From Pseudoalteromonas aurantia (GTDB taxonomy: Bacteria; Pseudomonadota; Gammaproteobacteria; Enterobacterales; Alteromonadaceae), in contig NZ_PNBY01000089.1 of the NCBI RefSeq assembly GCF_005886875.1, positions 1 through 64,000 of the forward strand: a stretch of DNA of 64,000 nucleotides, in the 5' to 3' direction. A model generated the notes under the pieces. That model ran no database searches, was not told the DNA's origin, and saw only the letters and a program-made list of their open reading frames with translations. Below are positions 7,572 through 19,400 of this stretch, piece by piece. The translations under genes were made by a program, and so were the position numbers. The first letter of the stretch is position 1. Each line of letters begins with the position of its first letter.

Positions 7572-10500
7572 GATGTCACTCCATCACTTTTAGCTGATGT
7601 ATGTGCCAACACTAATTTGCTCAACTTTGCGATACTTGGTCTTTCGAGTATATTTTGCAGTGTCAGCTTCGTAGCGAACATATCATTTATACGATTAATA
7701 ATTTTAAGCGCTAACAAAGAGTGCCCGTGCAGCATGAAAAAGTCATCATTACGGCCAATCTGAGATAAATAAAAATAGCTCTGCCAAACTTGTGTAACTT
7801 GCTGCTCTAACGTAGTTTTTGGTGCTTCATATGGAATATCCAACGCTGGGCGGGCTGCATAACCTTGTTGCTCTTGCTGTAAAGACTGCTCACTCAGTTT
7901 ATTTGATAACCCTTCACTCAGTAACGCTTCATCAATAAGCAGTTGATGAACAGGTTGAGACAATACACTTAGATACTCTGAAAGCGCTTGAACATTTAAT
8001 TCATGATTAGCAAATACAGCACTGGCAAACGTGTACTGGTCTAACCCTCTATGCCACCATTGAGCACTATTCGTTAAGCTTGCTGTACATGGCCCCTGTA
8101 ATAGTACCATTGCACTAAGTAAAGGGGTGCACTGCGCCAATTTACTCAACAACTGAGTGAACTCCTCATTCAATGCTTGTTGCTCAAGCAAATTTTCGGG
8201 TTGGCTAATTCCTGATTCGGTTGTAATCAAGTTAATACACATATCACTGCCGAGCAACTTAGAGCATTTATAAAGTGCTTGCTTATGCTTGCGAATATGC
8301 CATGTAAACTCAATCCCTTCTTGGTGCCAACGATCAAAAAGCAAGATGATCTGACTATACAAGTTATTTTCTACATGCGCTTGTAACCACTGCGACCAAC
8401 TCTGTTTTTCTGGAAACCCAAAGGGTAGAATAACCACGATTTGATCACACAAAGCCGGTAACTCTGATGCAACAGTAACCCCATTTGGACGCTCGATTCC
8501 GAGCAGTGAGATTTTAGAAAACCTTATGTTGGTATTGCCTATCAAATTTGACCGAGTATGAGATAAACGAAACAATTGCTTATGCATTATTTTAAATTGT
8601 CGCGCTTTACTCTTAGATACATGCGTTAGGACTGAACTTGATATAGGTGCAGCTTGTCGCTTAACGTTCACTTTTTCCAACTCACATAAAAGCGTATGAG
8701 GCGGGGCATCAAGCGATAAGTCTTGATATTGAGCTGTAACATAATCGAGTATACAGTGACCTAATTGATTACTCGTTTTCCAAGAAAGATGGCTTTGAGT
8801 GATATAGAGCAGTTCCCACTGCTCTGCCCGCTTCTTTAAATACTTATCGAGTATTTGCCAACTATCTCGAAGCCCGTAATCAAGCATCATATTAATCAAA
8901 CCTTCAGGCTTGCTCTCAAACAAGTTTAATCTTGCATCTACCCAAGTAATCGATGATTTAACGCAAGTTTTCACATGCTGCTCGATTGAGTTTAAGTGTT
9001 CGATTTGAGTTAAATCAGCAAAAAAAGTGTTATCATTCTCTGCTTCAAATTTACTGGCCGTGTGCACGTACCAGACAGCCTTATCAGCTGGGTCAAAACA
9101 ACTGCGCATTTTACGTGCGGCTTTACCTTTTGGCATAAGTACAATTATTTGCTGATTTTCTTGTGGCTCTGCGTCACTTTTCAGCCAGAGCTGTTGCAGC
9201 CATTGGGTACTTTGGTGTTTGTGTAATGGCAACTTATAACTGGTTTTCGAAAATGCATAGCCCGGAATTGACATCGGTGCAAAGCGCTGTCTAAAATAGC
9301 GTTCACTATCAAAGCAGAACCCATGCTGCCATAATTCCCCAACTATTAAAGAAATATCCGTTTTAATGCATAACGGGCACTGCTCAAATTTAGCTAATGG
9401 GTCTTCAGGCTCTTTCCCAAACAAGGTTTGCCAAAATGTATTTGTTTGCCAATCGTTTGCTGTAATAACGTCATTTGAACCATTATAGAATAGGCTGGTA
9501 GAACAACTAGCGGGCAATTGTGCTACATCTGAAATTGTGTGCTGCTTCAATAGAGATAGAGCCTGAGTAGGTGTTAAAAGACCAACCCACTGCGCAATGG
9601 TGATAAACAAAGCGCCAGATGCATGCAGCTTGCTAAACTTAATACCAAGCTGTGATAATCTAGAGAGTAAACTCAGCCATACTGCGTGGTTAAACTGGGT
9701 CGTTAACTGAACGCTTTCATCCAGTTTGATGCGTAGTTCATGAGATAGAGATTGTGAGCTACATAACGTTGCCAATTGCGGTGAAAGTACAGACAGGTGC
9801 TTTTTAAAGAGAAGACTCAATGCTTCATCCCGCTCAACTAAATGCTGCCAAGCAACTATTTCCGTTTGAGATAGTGTTCGTATCGAAACAATTTGTTCGC
9901 CATCAGCTTTAATTACATCTTTTTTATTAATTGTTTTAAGAACTTGAACATCATTGTTCGAGGAGATGCTCATAATCGCCCGATAAGGCATTGCAACTTT
10001 ACAGTTATACAAGGTCCAACTCAGCTGATTTGCATTATATCTAGGGTTGCTTTTCAACCAGGCACATAGCTCGTCGCGATTTCGCAACACGGCCTGAGGA
10101 TCTTTACCACTAATGAATAGCACTTGCTTTTGAGCATTCGATACCCGAAGTGGGGCCGACTCATGAGATTGAAGTACAACATGACCATTAGTCCCACCAA
10201 TACCGAAAATATTCAGACCAGCAATCAACGGCTTCGATTCTGGCCAAGAGGTCGCTTCACGCTGAATACAAAAGGGACTCTCTGGCGAAGTTAGTTGTGC
10301 CAATGGCTCTTCACAATTAATCATGGGTAGCAGTGTTCGATGATGTAACATCAAACTTACTTTCACAAGACTGGCTAATCCAGATGCTGCATCCAAATGG
10401 CCAATATTGCCTTTTACCGAACCAATGGTGATAGTCTGACTACCTACAGCTGGCATATATGCCTGCTGTAGAGCTCGAAGCTCAATCCCATCACCCAACT

Positions 10501-11422
10501 TGGTACCCGTGCCATGCGCCTCAACATACGCGATTTCACTTGCTTCAACATCAGCATTGAGCATTGCAGCAACGGCTACATTTGCTTGACCATTCACTGA
10601 TGGTGCTGCATAACCGAGTTTATCTCTTCCATCATTATTAAGCGCACTGCCTCTGATCACAGAGTAAATTCGGTCACCATCTGCCAATGCATCTTCATAC
10701 CGCTTTAATACTACTGCTAATGAGCCACTACCAGGCACCATTCCTGTGGCTTGCTCTGCAAACGGTCGACATATCCCATCAGGGCTCAGTGGGCCTCCCG
10801 GCGTAGATGCATACCCTTCGTAATGAGGATAACCTATACGACTTGCTACCACTAACGCCGCTTCACAATCCCCTCCGTTAAGTGCTAAGCAAGCATAGTG
10901 CAGCAATACAAATGATGTCGAGCACCCTGTTGTTAACGACAAAGCCGGACCATTTAAGCCAAGTTGATAGGCTAACTTACTGGCAAATAACTCCTGGGCA
11001 TTATGATGAATTAACTCGTCAATTTCTATTGCACTATCTAAGCGATCTTTATTGCTAACCCCATGCGTTAAGTAAGCACTCGTCGGCGCGCCTGCATACA
11101 CACCAATAGGCACATCACTGCGCTGATTGATCACCCCAGCATCTTCCAATGCCTGCCAGCTAATTTCTAAACTATGACGAAGCTGGGGATCCATCAAACA
11201 CGCCTCTCGGGCTGCTATGTCAAAAAAGCTAGCGTCAAACCCATGCACATTGTCCAATACCCCACCTAAGTTACCCCTTTGCTGCGGGTAACACTGCTTC
11301 TGCATTTCTAGTATATCTTTTCCTGCTAATAAGTTATCCCAATACTCACCTAAAGAGTTAGCGCCAGGTACGCGTGCAGCCATACCAACAATTGCAACTT
11401 CAAGCCCTGTCACCGTATCCAT
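7568..11422 (-). CDS. PKS-like protein: KS, degenerate AT-like and KR-like regions, ACP
   Basis: A 1284-aa protein. The N-terminal ketosynthase (about residues 7-430) keeps all three catalytic residues: Cys near 167 (Thr-Gly-Cys-Ser-Thr-Ser), His near 303 (Glu-Ala-His-Gly-Thr-Gly-Thr) and His near 342 (Asn-Ile-Gly-His-Leu). Residues about 500-760 look like a shrunken acyltransferase domain: a segment near 597 (after Leu-Gly-Ile-Lys) aligns by eye with the GHSxG nucleophile strand but lacks the Gly-His-Ser, and a post-AT linker (Ile-Pro-Gly-Tyr-Ala-Phe) follows near 719. Residues about 760-1170 have KR-like layout but no GGxGxxG nucleotide-binding motif. A carrier domain ends the protein (Gly-His-Ser-Leu-Leu, Ser near 1234). 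It starts one base after the preceding NRPS stop and overlaps the condensation-protein gene by four bases. It may need an AT in trans or may transfer the chain without extending it. Confidence 0.9.
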   Translation of the reverse strand: MDTVTGLEVAIVGMAARVPGANSLGEYWDNLLAGKDILEMQKQCYPQQRGNLGGVLDNVHGFDASFFDIAAREACLMDPQLRHSLEISWQALEDAGVINQRSDVPIGVYAGAPTSAYLTHGVSNKDRLDSAIEIDELIHHNAQELFASKLAYQLGLNGPALSLTTGCSTSFVLLHYACLALNGGDCEAALVVASRIGYPHYEGYASTPGGPLSPDGICRPFAEQATGMVPGSGSLAVVLKRYEDALADGDRIYSVIRGSALNNDGRDKLGYAAPSVNGQANVAVAAMLNADVEASEIAYVEAHGTGTKLGDGIELRALQQAYMPAVGSQTITIGSVKGNIGHLDAASGLASLVKVSLMLHHRTLLPMINCEEPLAQLTSPESPFCIQREATSWPESKPLIAGLNIFGIGGTNGHVVLQSHESAPLRVSNAQKQVLFISGKDPQAVLRNRDELCAWLKSNPRYNANQLSWTLYNCKVAMPYRAIMSISSNNDVQVLKTINKKDVIKADGEQIVSIRTLSQTEIVAWQHLVERDEALSLLFKKHLSVLSPQLATLCSSQSLSHELRIKLDESVQLTTQFNHAVWLSLLSRLSQLGIKFSKLHASGALFITIAQWVGLLTPTQALSLLKQHTISDVAQLPASCSTSLFYNGSNDVITANDWQTNTFWQTLFGKEPEDPLAKFEQCPLCIKTDISLIVGELWQHGFCFDSERYFRQRFAPMSIPGYAFSKTSYKLPLHKHQSTQWLQQLWLKSDAEPQENQQIIVLMPKGKAARKMRSCFDPADKAVWYVHTASKFEAENDNTFFADLTQIEHLNSIEQHVKTCVKSSITWVDARLNLFESKPEGLINMMLDYGLRDSWQILDKYLKKRAEQWELLYITQSHLSWKTSNQLGHCILDYVTAQYQDLSLDAPPHTLLCELEKVNVKRQAAPISSSVLTHVSKSKARQFKIMHKQLFRLSHTRSNLIGNTNIRFSKISLLGIERPNGVTVASELPALCDQIVVILPFGFPEKQSWSQWLQAHVENNLYSQIILLFDRWHQEGIEFTWHIRKHKQALYKCSKLLGSDMCINLITTESGISQPENLLEQQALNEEFTQLLSKLAQCTPLLSAMVLLQGPCTASLTNSAQWWHRGLDQYTFASAVFANHELNVQALSEYLSVLSQPVHQLLIDEALLSEGLSNKLSEQSLQQEQQGYAARPALDIPYEAPKTTLEQQVTQVWQSYFYLSQIGRNDDFFMLHGHSLLALKIINRINDMFATKLTLQNILERPSIAKLSKLVLAHTSAKSDGVTS

Positions 11423-11423
11423 A

Positions 11424-14400
11424 CTATGCCCTTTTTCCTTGCCGGTTTCTTAATTTGAGCATTCGAGCTCGCGCATCTTGTTTGCTTTTAAGTTTGCTAC
11501 TATTCAGTGGTAGCTGAGTTGATTGAGTACCACAGATAAATTTGCAAAACTGCTCAATAGATGGGTAATTTATCAAATCTAAAGTGGTGATTTCCCCGAG
11601 TGCAATTGTGACTAATTCGCTTACTTCTCGCTGTTCAGGAAGTGCCTTGAGCTGAGTTAGCAGTGGTAAAAACAATAACGAGTGGCCACCTGCATCAAAG
11701 AAGTTATCTGAGTCACTCACATTACTTTGCAGTAATGTTTGCCACGTTTCTCGCACTCCTTGGATTAATGCTTTGTCAATTTGTGTGGTTTCCTCCTGCT
11801 CACTATTCGCTTCAAAAACCACGCTCGCTGGCGCTGAAACTGCGCCACACTCGACATTATCATTCCTACATTGTGCCGCTACTAGCGCACCATGCGTAAA
11901 CAATTGATGCTCAGTTTGCGGGTTTTGTGCCATCTGTTCAAAAACCGCTAAATATAACTCGCCGAGTGCTACAACTTGATCTCGGGTCAATAAATCGTTG
12001 TCATAATCCAATTGTATAGACACATCATTGGCTTTTAGCCCAGAAGACAAAGTCAAATGCTGAAAGTGGACGGTTAAAGCAAAGTTAGTGCCTTCGTGAA
12101 CTTGATCTGTACGCAGATTATCTTTTACAGACAACCCCAGCTCCGGGCATAGCGCCTCGTATACATGAAAATCCATATAGTTAAACAACACATCTTCAAG
12201 CAAAGCCTTCTCACGGCCAACCAAACGCTGTACTTCTGCCAAAGGAAAACGGCGATGTGGAATAAGGTCACATTCAAGCGCAAAAGTATGCTGAATAAGC
12301 GTTTGCCATGAACCATCATTGAGTTTTTGTCTAAAAGGCAAGGTATTAATAAACAAACCATATTGTTTATCACCACCTTTTCCTTCATAACGACCATTAG
12401 TAGGGATCCCGGTAAGAATATCGTGCTGGTCACTCACCAAACTCATTACCTTAATGTGACCAGCAAGCAATATGCTTTTCAGTGGTACATTCGCTTTTTT
12501 CATGAGTGTTTTTAAACCGGTATACACGTTATTTTCAATACGTAAATGTACCGCACGAAGCTGCTTTGATTCACACATAGCATCGCTTTGCAGTGGCAGT
12601 GTAAGCGGTTGAAAATCTGCTAAATAGTTCTGCCAAAAAGAAATACTTTGTGGATTACTAATGGTGGCCTTTTCTGTTGCAACAAAATCTGAATAACGCC
12701 AGTTTAGCTCAGGTAACGCAGTCTTGGCGCGACGACCCATTTTTTCTGCGTATAAGTTAAATACGTCAACAATAAGAGAGTGATAACTCCAACCATCAAA
12801 AATAGGATGGCACTCTGTCATAGTAAATTGGAAGCTCGTTTCACTACGGCTTTGTATGAAAAAACGCAGTAGTGTTGGTTGAGTCAAATCAAATGGTGAG
12901 GCTTTTTCTTGCTCGATAAGTGCCAAAACCTCAGCTTCTTGTTGCTCTTCATTCAAGGCTGAAATATCTGTAAATTCAACAGGAAGCACAGCGTGTTCAT
13001 GTACACATTGAATAGGTTGGAAAGCATTATGCAGATCAAAACCGGTGCGCAATATTTCATGATGTGCCACCAGCTCCTGTACAGCTTCGTTAAACAATAC
13101 TTGATTGAGCTTATGATCTAAACAAATATGGGAGGTTCCTGTGCAATGATAGATATTCGAATCGGGTGCCAACATCATGTGGTAAAACATCCCCGCTTGC
13201 ATACCACTTAGTGGGTAAGCATCTATCACATCATCAGGTAACACTGCCCTCTGCACGTCACTGATCATACTAAAAGCAGAAACCTGTTTTACTACCCCCA
13301 TAGAGTCTGCATCATTATGACTAACATACTCAGCCAATGTAGCTATGCTCTGTGTCTTAAAGATTTGTTCCAGAGGCAATACAATCCCTTGCTGCTCCAG
13401 CAACTCGTTTACCTGTACGGCACGCAATGAATCGCCACCGAGTGCAAAAAAGTTATCACTCACACTGACTGTATCTGTATTCAATACTTGCTGCCAAATT
13501 TTAGTAATTGCCACTTCGATGGCTGAACTTGGTGCAATAAACTCATCCGCAAGTATACTTCTGTCTACTTTTGGCTCAGGGAGAGCCTGACGGTCAATTT
13601 TTCCATTGATGGTTAATGGGAATTCTTCCAATGGCATAAAAATAGCGGGTACCATATACTCAGGCAAAGTTTTGGCTAGTTGGTCACGCAATGCTTGTAC
13701 GTTAAGTTGCTCACATACAACATAAGCCACTAATTGAGCGCCATGCTGCGACGCATCATAACTTAATACTAAGGCCTCATTAATCAGGTCACACCCTAAT
13801 AAAGCACTTTCTATTTCACCCAATTCTATTCTGAACCCTCGGATCTTAACTTGGTGATCAGCGCGACCTTGGTAAATGAGCTCACCTTGATTATCGACTT
13901 TGACTAAATCCCCTGACCGATACAAAGTTGGTTGGCGTTTGTTAAATGGATTTTCTAAAAAACGATCCGCGGTTAACTCGGCACGATTATGGTACCCCTG
14001 TGCAACACCGTCACCCGATATAAATAGTTCACCAGTCATGCCATCAGGGACGGGCTGTAGCCACTGGTCAAGAATATACATAGATAAATCAGGAATTGCT
14101 TCGCCGATCGGTGCTGCGATACGATTAGCGAGCAATTCTGCTGATAACTCTTGATAAGTAACATGTACCGTTGTTTCCGTGATCCCGTACATATTAATAA
14201 GCTTTGTCTGCTTTTCTGAGTGCTGTTCAAACCAATGTGATACGGAAGGAATATCTAATGCTTCACCACCAAAAATGACATAACGTAAATGATAAGGCTG
14301 CCCCACAGCCGCATACTGTTTGAATGCTGAAGGTGTCTGATTTAAAACCGTAATCTGATATTTTTCAACCCATTGTGCAAATACATCCGGTGCACGAGAC

Positions 14401-16436
14401 ACTTCTTTAGGGATAACAACTAATTTAGCCCCATATAATAATGCGCCCCACATTTCCCATACAGAAAAGTCAAACACGCAAGAATGGAACAAACTCCACA
14501 CATCGTGACTATTAAATTCAAACCAGTGGTCCGTCGCACTAAACAATCTGAGTACATTATGATGAGTGGTGATCACACCTTTGGGTTTTCCTGTTGAACC
14601 CGAGGTATAGATCATATATGCCTGATCAGCAGGCTCAATAGATATATTTAAGTTACTATCATCACAGTTAAAAATACTCCCAGCATCAGTATCTAAACAA
14701 ACTAATTGGAGACCCCGCTGCGCAAATAATGACAGGCTACCTTGGTTGCCAATCACGACATCAACACTCGCATCATCTAAAATATATTCTAAGCGTTGCT
14801 GCCCTGCAGTAGGATCTATTGGGACATACGCTGCACCTACTTTCAATACAGCTAGAATAGTCACCATAGTATTTACGCTAGGAGATAAAGCAACGGCAAC
14901 TTTGCTTCCCTGCCCAAGAGTTGGCTTGACTGTAAGCAAATAATGAGCAAGCTGGTTGGCCTGTTTATTCAATTGTTTATATGTCAGTGAGCTCATGCCA
15001 TCCAACACCGCTTCGTTGTCGCCAAAGCGTGCCACTATATGCTCAAACTTTGCACAAACACTGCTAGATTGAGGTAGGTGTGGGACTGATGCTGAAGAAA
15101 ACCTCGCAATTTGCAATGCCTTTGCATCATTATTCAACAAGGGTAGCTGATAAAGAGGAATGGATGGCTCTCTCACAATAGACGTTAATAACTGCGTATA
15201 TGATGCAGCAATACGCTTAACAGTTTGCGGGTCAAATAATTCAGTACTGTACTCCAGCGCCATTGACACACTATTTAAACTATCTTCAAGTGATAATGTC
15301 AAATCAAACTTGCTGGTCTCATTATGCACTTGCCAATTTTTTACGCCCTGCAGTGACATATCCGCATCAGTTTGAGCATCATGGCGATAGTAAGCAAACA
15401 TCAGTTGAAAAAATGGCGATGTCTCTAGACTGCGCTCCCCATAAGTCTCACTCACTAACTTGGCAAAAGGCAGTTGCTGATATTCCCATGCGTCCAGTAC
15501 CGTATTTTTTACTTGGTCAAGATAGGTATTAAAACTGTGTGATAAATTACATTGCGTACGATAAACCACCGTATTGACAAAATAGCCAATAATCGGGTCA
15601 AGTTCAGCTAAATCGCGCCCAGCAATAGGCGAACCTACGGTAATATCTTCTTGGCGTGCATAGCGACAAATTAATACCTTAAACGCACTTAAATAGACGT
15701 TAAACGTACTGGTTAACTGCTGCTTTGCCAGCGTATTTACACCCTCGACCACATCCGCTGGTAAAGCAATTTCCAGTTGCCTTCCTTGAAAACTTGGTAC
15801 CGCAGGTCGAACTTTATCTGCAGGAAAAGTACATGGTGTTACATTGGCCAATTTATCACGCCAATAGTTTAATTGCTGTTCAGCCTGCTCTTCACCGAGC
15901 TGCTCAACTTGCCATTCGGCATAATCACCGTACTGTAGCTCAAGCTCGACTAATTCAGGTGTGCCCCCCTGCGCAAGCACCTGATAGTTTTGCCATAATT
16001 CACGTTTAAATATCTCGGCAGAAACACCATCTGTAATAATATGATGAAAAATAAATAATAACTTGTCCTGTTCTGGCTGCACGAGACGGATCACTCGAAA
16101 CAACGGCGCAGTTGACAAACTAAACTTTTCTCGAGTTAAGCGCTGCACCAACTCGCTCTCTTCATGCTTTGCGCAACCAAACTGCTCAATACCCCAGTCA
16201 AGATCCTGTAAGATGTATTGTTTAACTTCACCTTGTTGAAACTTAAAAATAGTACGCAGCGACTCTTGCTGCGCCACGATAAGCGACATTGCCTTTTCAA
16301 GCAGCTCATTTTGAACTGACTTATCAATCAAAAATCCCTGGCATACATGGTTATGGCCTGTACCAGAAAACAATGTTTCACTGAGCCACATACCTTGTTG
16401 GGCCATTGAAACCGGAAAAGAAAGTTGTTCAGTCAT
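11424..16436 (-). CDS. NRPS, C-A(Thr)-PCP-C-PCP
   Basis: A 1670-aa synthetase. Domains by motif: C1 (about 5-440; HHIITDG near 134), A (about 450-960; Tyr-Thr-Ser-Gly-Ser-Thr-Gly-Lys-Pro-Lys-Gly near 613), PCP1 (LGGDSL near 1001), C2 (about 1060-1500; Cys-His-Pro-Ile-Phe-Asp-Gly near 1212) and PCP2 (AGGHSL near 1584). The specificity residues read by eye are D-F-W-N-I-G-M-V-H, the well-known threonine code. The second module has condensation and carrier domains but no adenylation domain; its PCP must be loaded in trans, be skipped, or act as a hand-over station to the KS of the next protein. No terminal thioesterase is present. The ATG is preceded by GAGGAT and lies 59 bases after the stop of the first NRPS gene. 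It is the second protein of the assembly line. Confidence 0.92.
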   Translation of the reverse strand: MTEQLSFPVSMAQQGMWLSETLFSGTGHNHVCQGFLIDKSVQNELLEKAMSLIVAQQESLRTIFKFQQGEVKQYILQDLDWGIEQFGCAKHEESELVQRLTREKFSLSTAPLFRVIRLVQPEQDKLLFIFHHIITDGVSAEIFKRELWQNYQVLAQGGTPELVELELQYGDYAEWQVEQLGEEQAEQQLNYWRDKLANVTPCTFPADKVRPAVPSFQGRQLEIALPADVVEGVNTLAKQQLTSTFNVYLSAFKVLICRYARQEDITVGSPIAGRDLAELDPIIGYFVNTVVYRTQCNLSHSFNTYLDQVKNTVLDAWEYQQLPFAKLVSETYGERSLETSPFFQLMFAYYRHDAQTDADMSLQGVKNWQVHNETSKFDLTLSLEDSLNSVSMALEYSTELFDPQTVKRIAASYTQLLTSIVREPSIPLYQLPLLNNDAKALQIARFSSASVPHLPQSSSVCAKFEHIVARFGDNEAVLDGMSSLTYKQLNKQANQLAHYLLTVKPTLGQGSKVAVALSPSVNTMVTILAVLKVGAAYVPIDPTAGQQRLEYILDDASVDVVIGNQGSLSLFAQRGLQLVCLDTDAGSIFNCDDSNLNISIEPADQAYMIYTSGSTGKPKGVITTHHNVLRLFSATDHWFEFNSHDVWSLFHSCVFDFSVWEMWGALLYGAKLVVIPKEVSRAPDVFAQWVEKYQITVLNQTPSAFKQYAAVGQPYHLRYVIFGGEALDIPSVSHWFEQHSEKQTKLINMYGITETTVHVTYQELSAELLANRIAAPIGEAIPDLSMYILDQWLQPVPDGMTGELFISGDGVAQGYHNRAELTADRFLENPFNKRQPTLYRSGDLVKVDNQGELIYQGRADHQVKIRGFRIELGEIESALLGCDLINEALVLSYDASQHGAQLVAYVVCEQLNVQALRDQLAKTLPEYMVPAIFMPLEEFPLTINGKIDRQALPEPKVDRSILADEFIAPSSAIEVAITKIWQQVLNTDTVSVSDNFFALGGDSLRAVQVNELLEQQGIVLPLEQIFKTQSIATLAEYVSHNDADSMGVVKQVSAFSMISDVQRAVLPDDVIDAYPLSGMQAGMFYHMMLAPDSNIYHCTGTSHICLDHKLNQVLFNEAVQELVAHHEILRTGFDLHNAFQPIQCVHEHAVLPVEFTDISALNEEQQEAEVLALIEQEKASPFDLTQPTLLRFFIQSRSETSFQFTMTECHPIFDGWSYHSLIVDVFNLYAEKMGRRAKTALPELNWRYSDFVATEKATISNPQSISFWQNYLADFQPLTLPLQSDAMCESKQLRAVHLRIENNVYTGLKTLMKKANVPLKSILLAGHIKVMSLVSDQHDILTGIPTNGRYEGKGGDKQYGLFINTLPFRQKLNDGSWQTLIQHTFALECDLIPHRRFPLAEVQRLVGREKALLEDVLFNYMDFHVYEALCPELGLSVKDNLRTDQVHEGTNFALTVHFQHLTLSSGLKANDVSIQLDYDNDLLTRDQVVALGELYLAVFEQMAQNPQTEHQLFTHGALVAAQCRNDNVECGAVSAPASVVFEANSEQEETTQIDKALIQGVRETWQTLLQSNVSDSDNFFDAGGHSLLFLPLLTQLKALPEQREVSELVTIALGEITTLDLINYPSIEQFCKFICGTQSTQLPLNSSKLKSKQDARARMLKLRNRQGKRA

Positions 16437-16495
16437 TGTGTTATCCTCATCACTGCTACTTAAAGCAAAAACTTAGTTATTATCCTTGTTCGCCT

Positions 16496-19400
16496 TTATT
16501 GACGCTTTCTACGTGAACTTACCTTAATACTTGATGTGCTTATTTTGGGTGCTTTATCTATTACACTCGCTACAGCACTGAGCGTTGGCATTCGTAAGAA
16601 TGCAGACAAAGGCACTTTCACTTTGAATTCTTTTTGTACACGTGCCAGTATCTGGCTTGCTTTCAACGAATGCCCACCCAAGTCAAAGAAACTACATTGC
16701 TGGCCAACCTGCTGAACTTGCAATTGCTCTTGCCAAATCACAGCTAGCGCTTTCTCAGTTTGCGTATCTGGAGGTGAAAATGTCACTGGCTGATGTTGTA
16801 ACTTCGAGAGCAGCGCCTTTCGGTCAACTTTTCCGTTGGCTGTCAGTGTTAAATGATCTATTTCTTGCCATATATCTGGGCGCATGAAATCCGGTAGACT
16901 TTGAGCCAGCGTATGCTGCAAACTCGCTTTTAATGAAATCCAATCTATTGCATTCACCTCAGGAACAACAAAAGCAACTATCCGAGTTCGAGCATTACCT
17001 TCTTTATTTCCTTGCTGTAATACAACTGCGGCATGCGCTACACCATTGTGGTTTAAAATGTTTAGCTCAATATCACTGAGCTCAATACGATGGCCTCTCA
17101 CTTTCACTTGGTCATCACAGCGGCCTCGATAATGTAGCCGTCCACTGTGGTCAAAATAGGCTATATCGCCCGTTTTATAGAGCTTTTCACCTTCATTAAA
17201 TGGATGGTCAAAAAAACGCTCGTTGGTTAAATTTGGTTGATTCACATAGCCTTGCGCTAATCCTAAGCCACCAATGTACAACTCTCCTTCTGCGCCGATT
17301 GGTAGTAAACATAAATTTTCATCAAGTACATACAGCTGAGTATTTTGAATTGCATGGCCTATCGGTACATCTGCGAGCGATTCATTCTCAGGCACGTCAT
17401 AAATACAGCACCCAACAGTCGCTTCTGTCGGCCCGTATTCATTAATTATGCGTACCTTACTTTCAAGCCATGGTTTGCATGCTGCTTGGTGCAGCGCTTC
17501 ACCTCCGACGATCAGTGTATGAATATTAGCTTTAAATTGACTGCCTAATTCTTGATAAATTAAATCAAGATGTACAGGCGTCAACTTCGCTAAACAGAAG
17601 CGCCCTGTTTGCAAACCCTTCGCAAGCTCCATAAGTTGCTCATCCTGATTGAACAACACGATTTCACTACCACAAGCCAAAGGCGCAAGTAAGGTCGTAA
17701 CTGTGGCATCAAAACTAATAGAGGTTGTCACTGGTACTTTGCCACTTACAGGATAATGATATTGACGCTGGCAATGGCTAACGTAATTCATTAATGCCCC
17801 ATGGTTGATCGCCACTCCTTTTGGTTGGCCCGTCGACCCCGAAGTATAGATCGCATAACAAGGGGATTTATGCGTTAAATGTGGCCATACTTCGGGGCGC
17901 GGATGTGGTTTAGTTATTAGTTGAGTTACCTGGTAAGTAGCTATATCTATCTGAGTTGCCCAGTCTTGTCGTACTTCATCACTGAGTAAGAATCGAGCAC
18001 TCGCTTGCTTAAGCATATATTGCTTACGCTGAACTGGATAACTTGGTTCAATGGGAATATATGCAGCGCCAGCGCGCATAACACCGATAATAGCAACTAA
18101 TAAATCACTATGAGCGTTAAAGCATATTCCAACATACTCCCCAAGAGAAATACCTTGCTCAAGCAGTGAACTGGCTAATTGCTCACTCCTTTCACATAGC
18201 TCCCGATAAGTTAATGATTTATCAGGTGCTGTAATAGCAATAAGATCTGGATAGTCGACTACCATACGTTCAAAGGATGTTAGAAAGTCCTCACAAGGCT
18301 GTGGTTCATATTTGCCTTGCCAAGTTTCAAGTAAGGTCACTCTCTGTGTATCTGGCACAGTATGAAAACGAGATATAGGTAGGTTTAGATTACCGTCCGA
18401 CATCTGATTCAGTACGGTGTGAAATTGACCTATAAGCCCTTCAAGTTGTACTTGACCGTACTCTGTGGGGCTATGGTAATTAAATTTAAACACCAAACCA
18501 TCGTGCTCACTTATTACTAACGTCAATGGTGTTTCAGTTTTTTCAATAGCAAAATCAAAAACAAAATGGCTTGGGGAAGACTCATGTGGATAATTTTCAA
18601 ATACCATCAGGGAATCAAATAATCGACTATCACCCGATAAACCAGCGATGACTTTCAACTCAGCAAGATCCGCAGCTTGATTTTGTATTAACCCCATTTG
18701 CGACTGAATATACTCTAACCAGTCACAAATCAATGTTTGCCCTTGATAAGTAATTGGCAACGGCAAAGTTTCAATAAAAAGGCCCACCGATTGTTGAAGT
18801 CGTCCACGCTCAGGCTGACGACCCGCATGAGTGACACCAAAACAGACCGTTTTGTGCCCCTGTTGACGTTGTAACACTAACGCCCATGCTGCCTGCAAAA
18901 CCGTATTTATTGACACGCTGGCACTACGCGAAAACGCTTTTAAAGCATCTGTTTCAGACTTGCTGAGACGTAAAAATTCGCTTATGTAACACCCAACTTT
19001 ACCCTCAGCCTGCTCGATGATAGACAGTGTCTCTAAAGGCAATTTACTGTGTGCAAAATCTGTGAGCTGCTCAGCCCAAAAGGCTTCAACCAGCTTGAAA
19101 TGGGGCTTGTCCGCACATAAGTCATAATTGACTGACGCTATTGGCTTTTTATTAAGTAGAGCGGTGAATTGCTCAAACAGCAGACTGATAGACCAACCAT
19201 CCAAAATACTATGGTGATGCACGAACAGCATCGAAATCTTCTCGCCTTGTTCTATCCAATATACTCTATGTAATGGGCCTTGCTCTAAGCTAAACCCACG
19301 TATTTTATCTTCTTTAAGTAATGCCTCTATTTGTTTATCACTGCTAATATTCACCGCTTGCCATTCAACTTTTACTTGAGTATCGACGACAATTAAAGGG

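Noticed and set aside
7568..9250. A functional ketoreductase in the PKS-like protein
   Set aside because: No GGxGxxG nucleotide-binding motif or Ser-Tyr-Asn catalytic set could be found; only the overall layout is KR-like.
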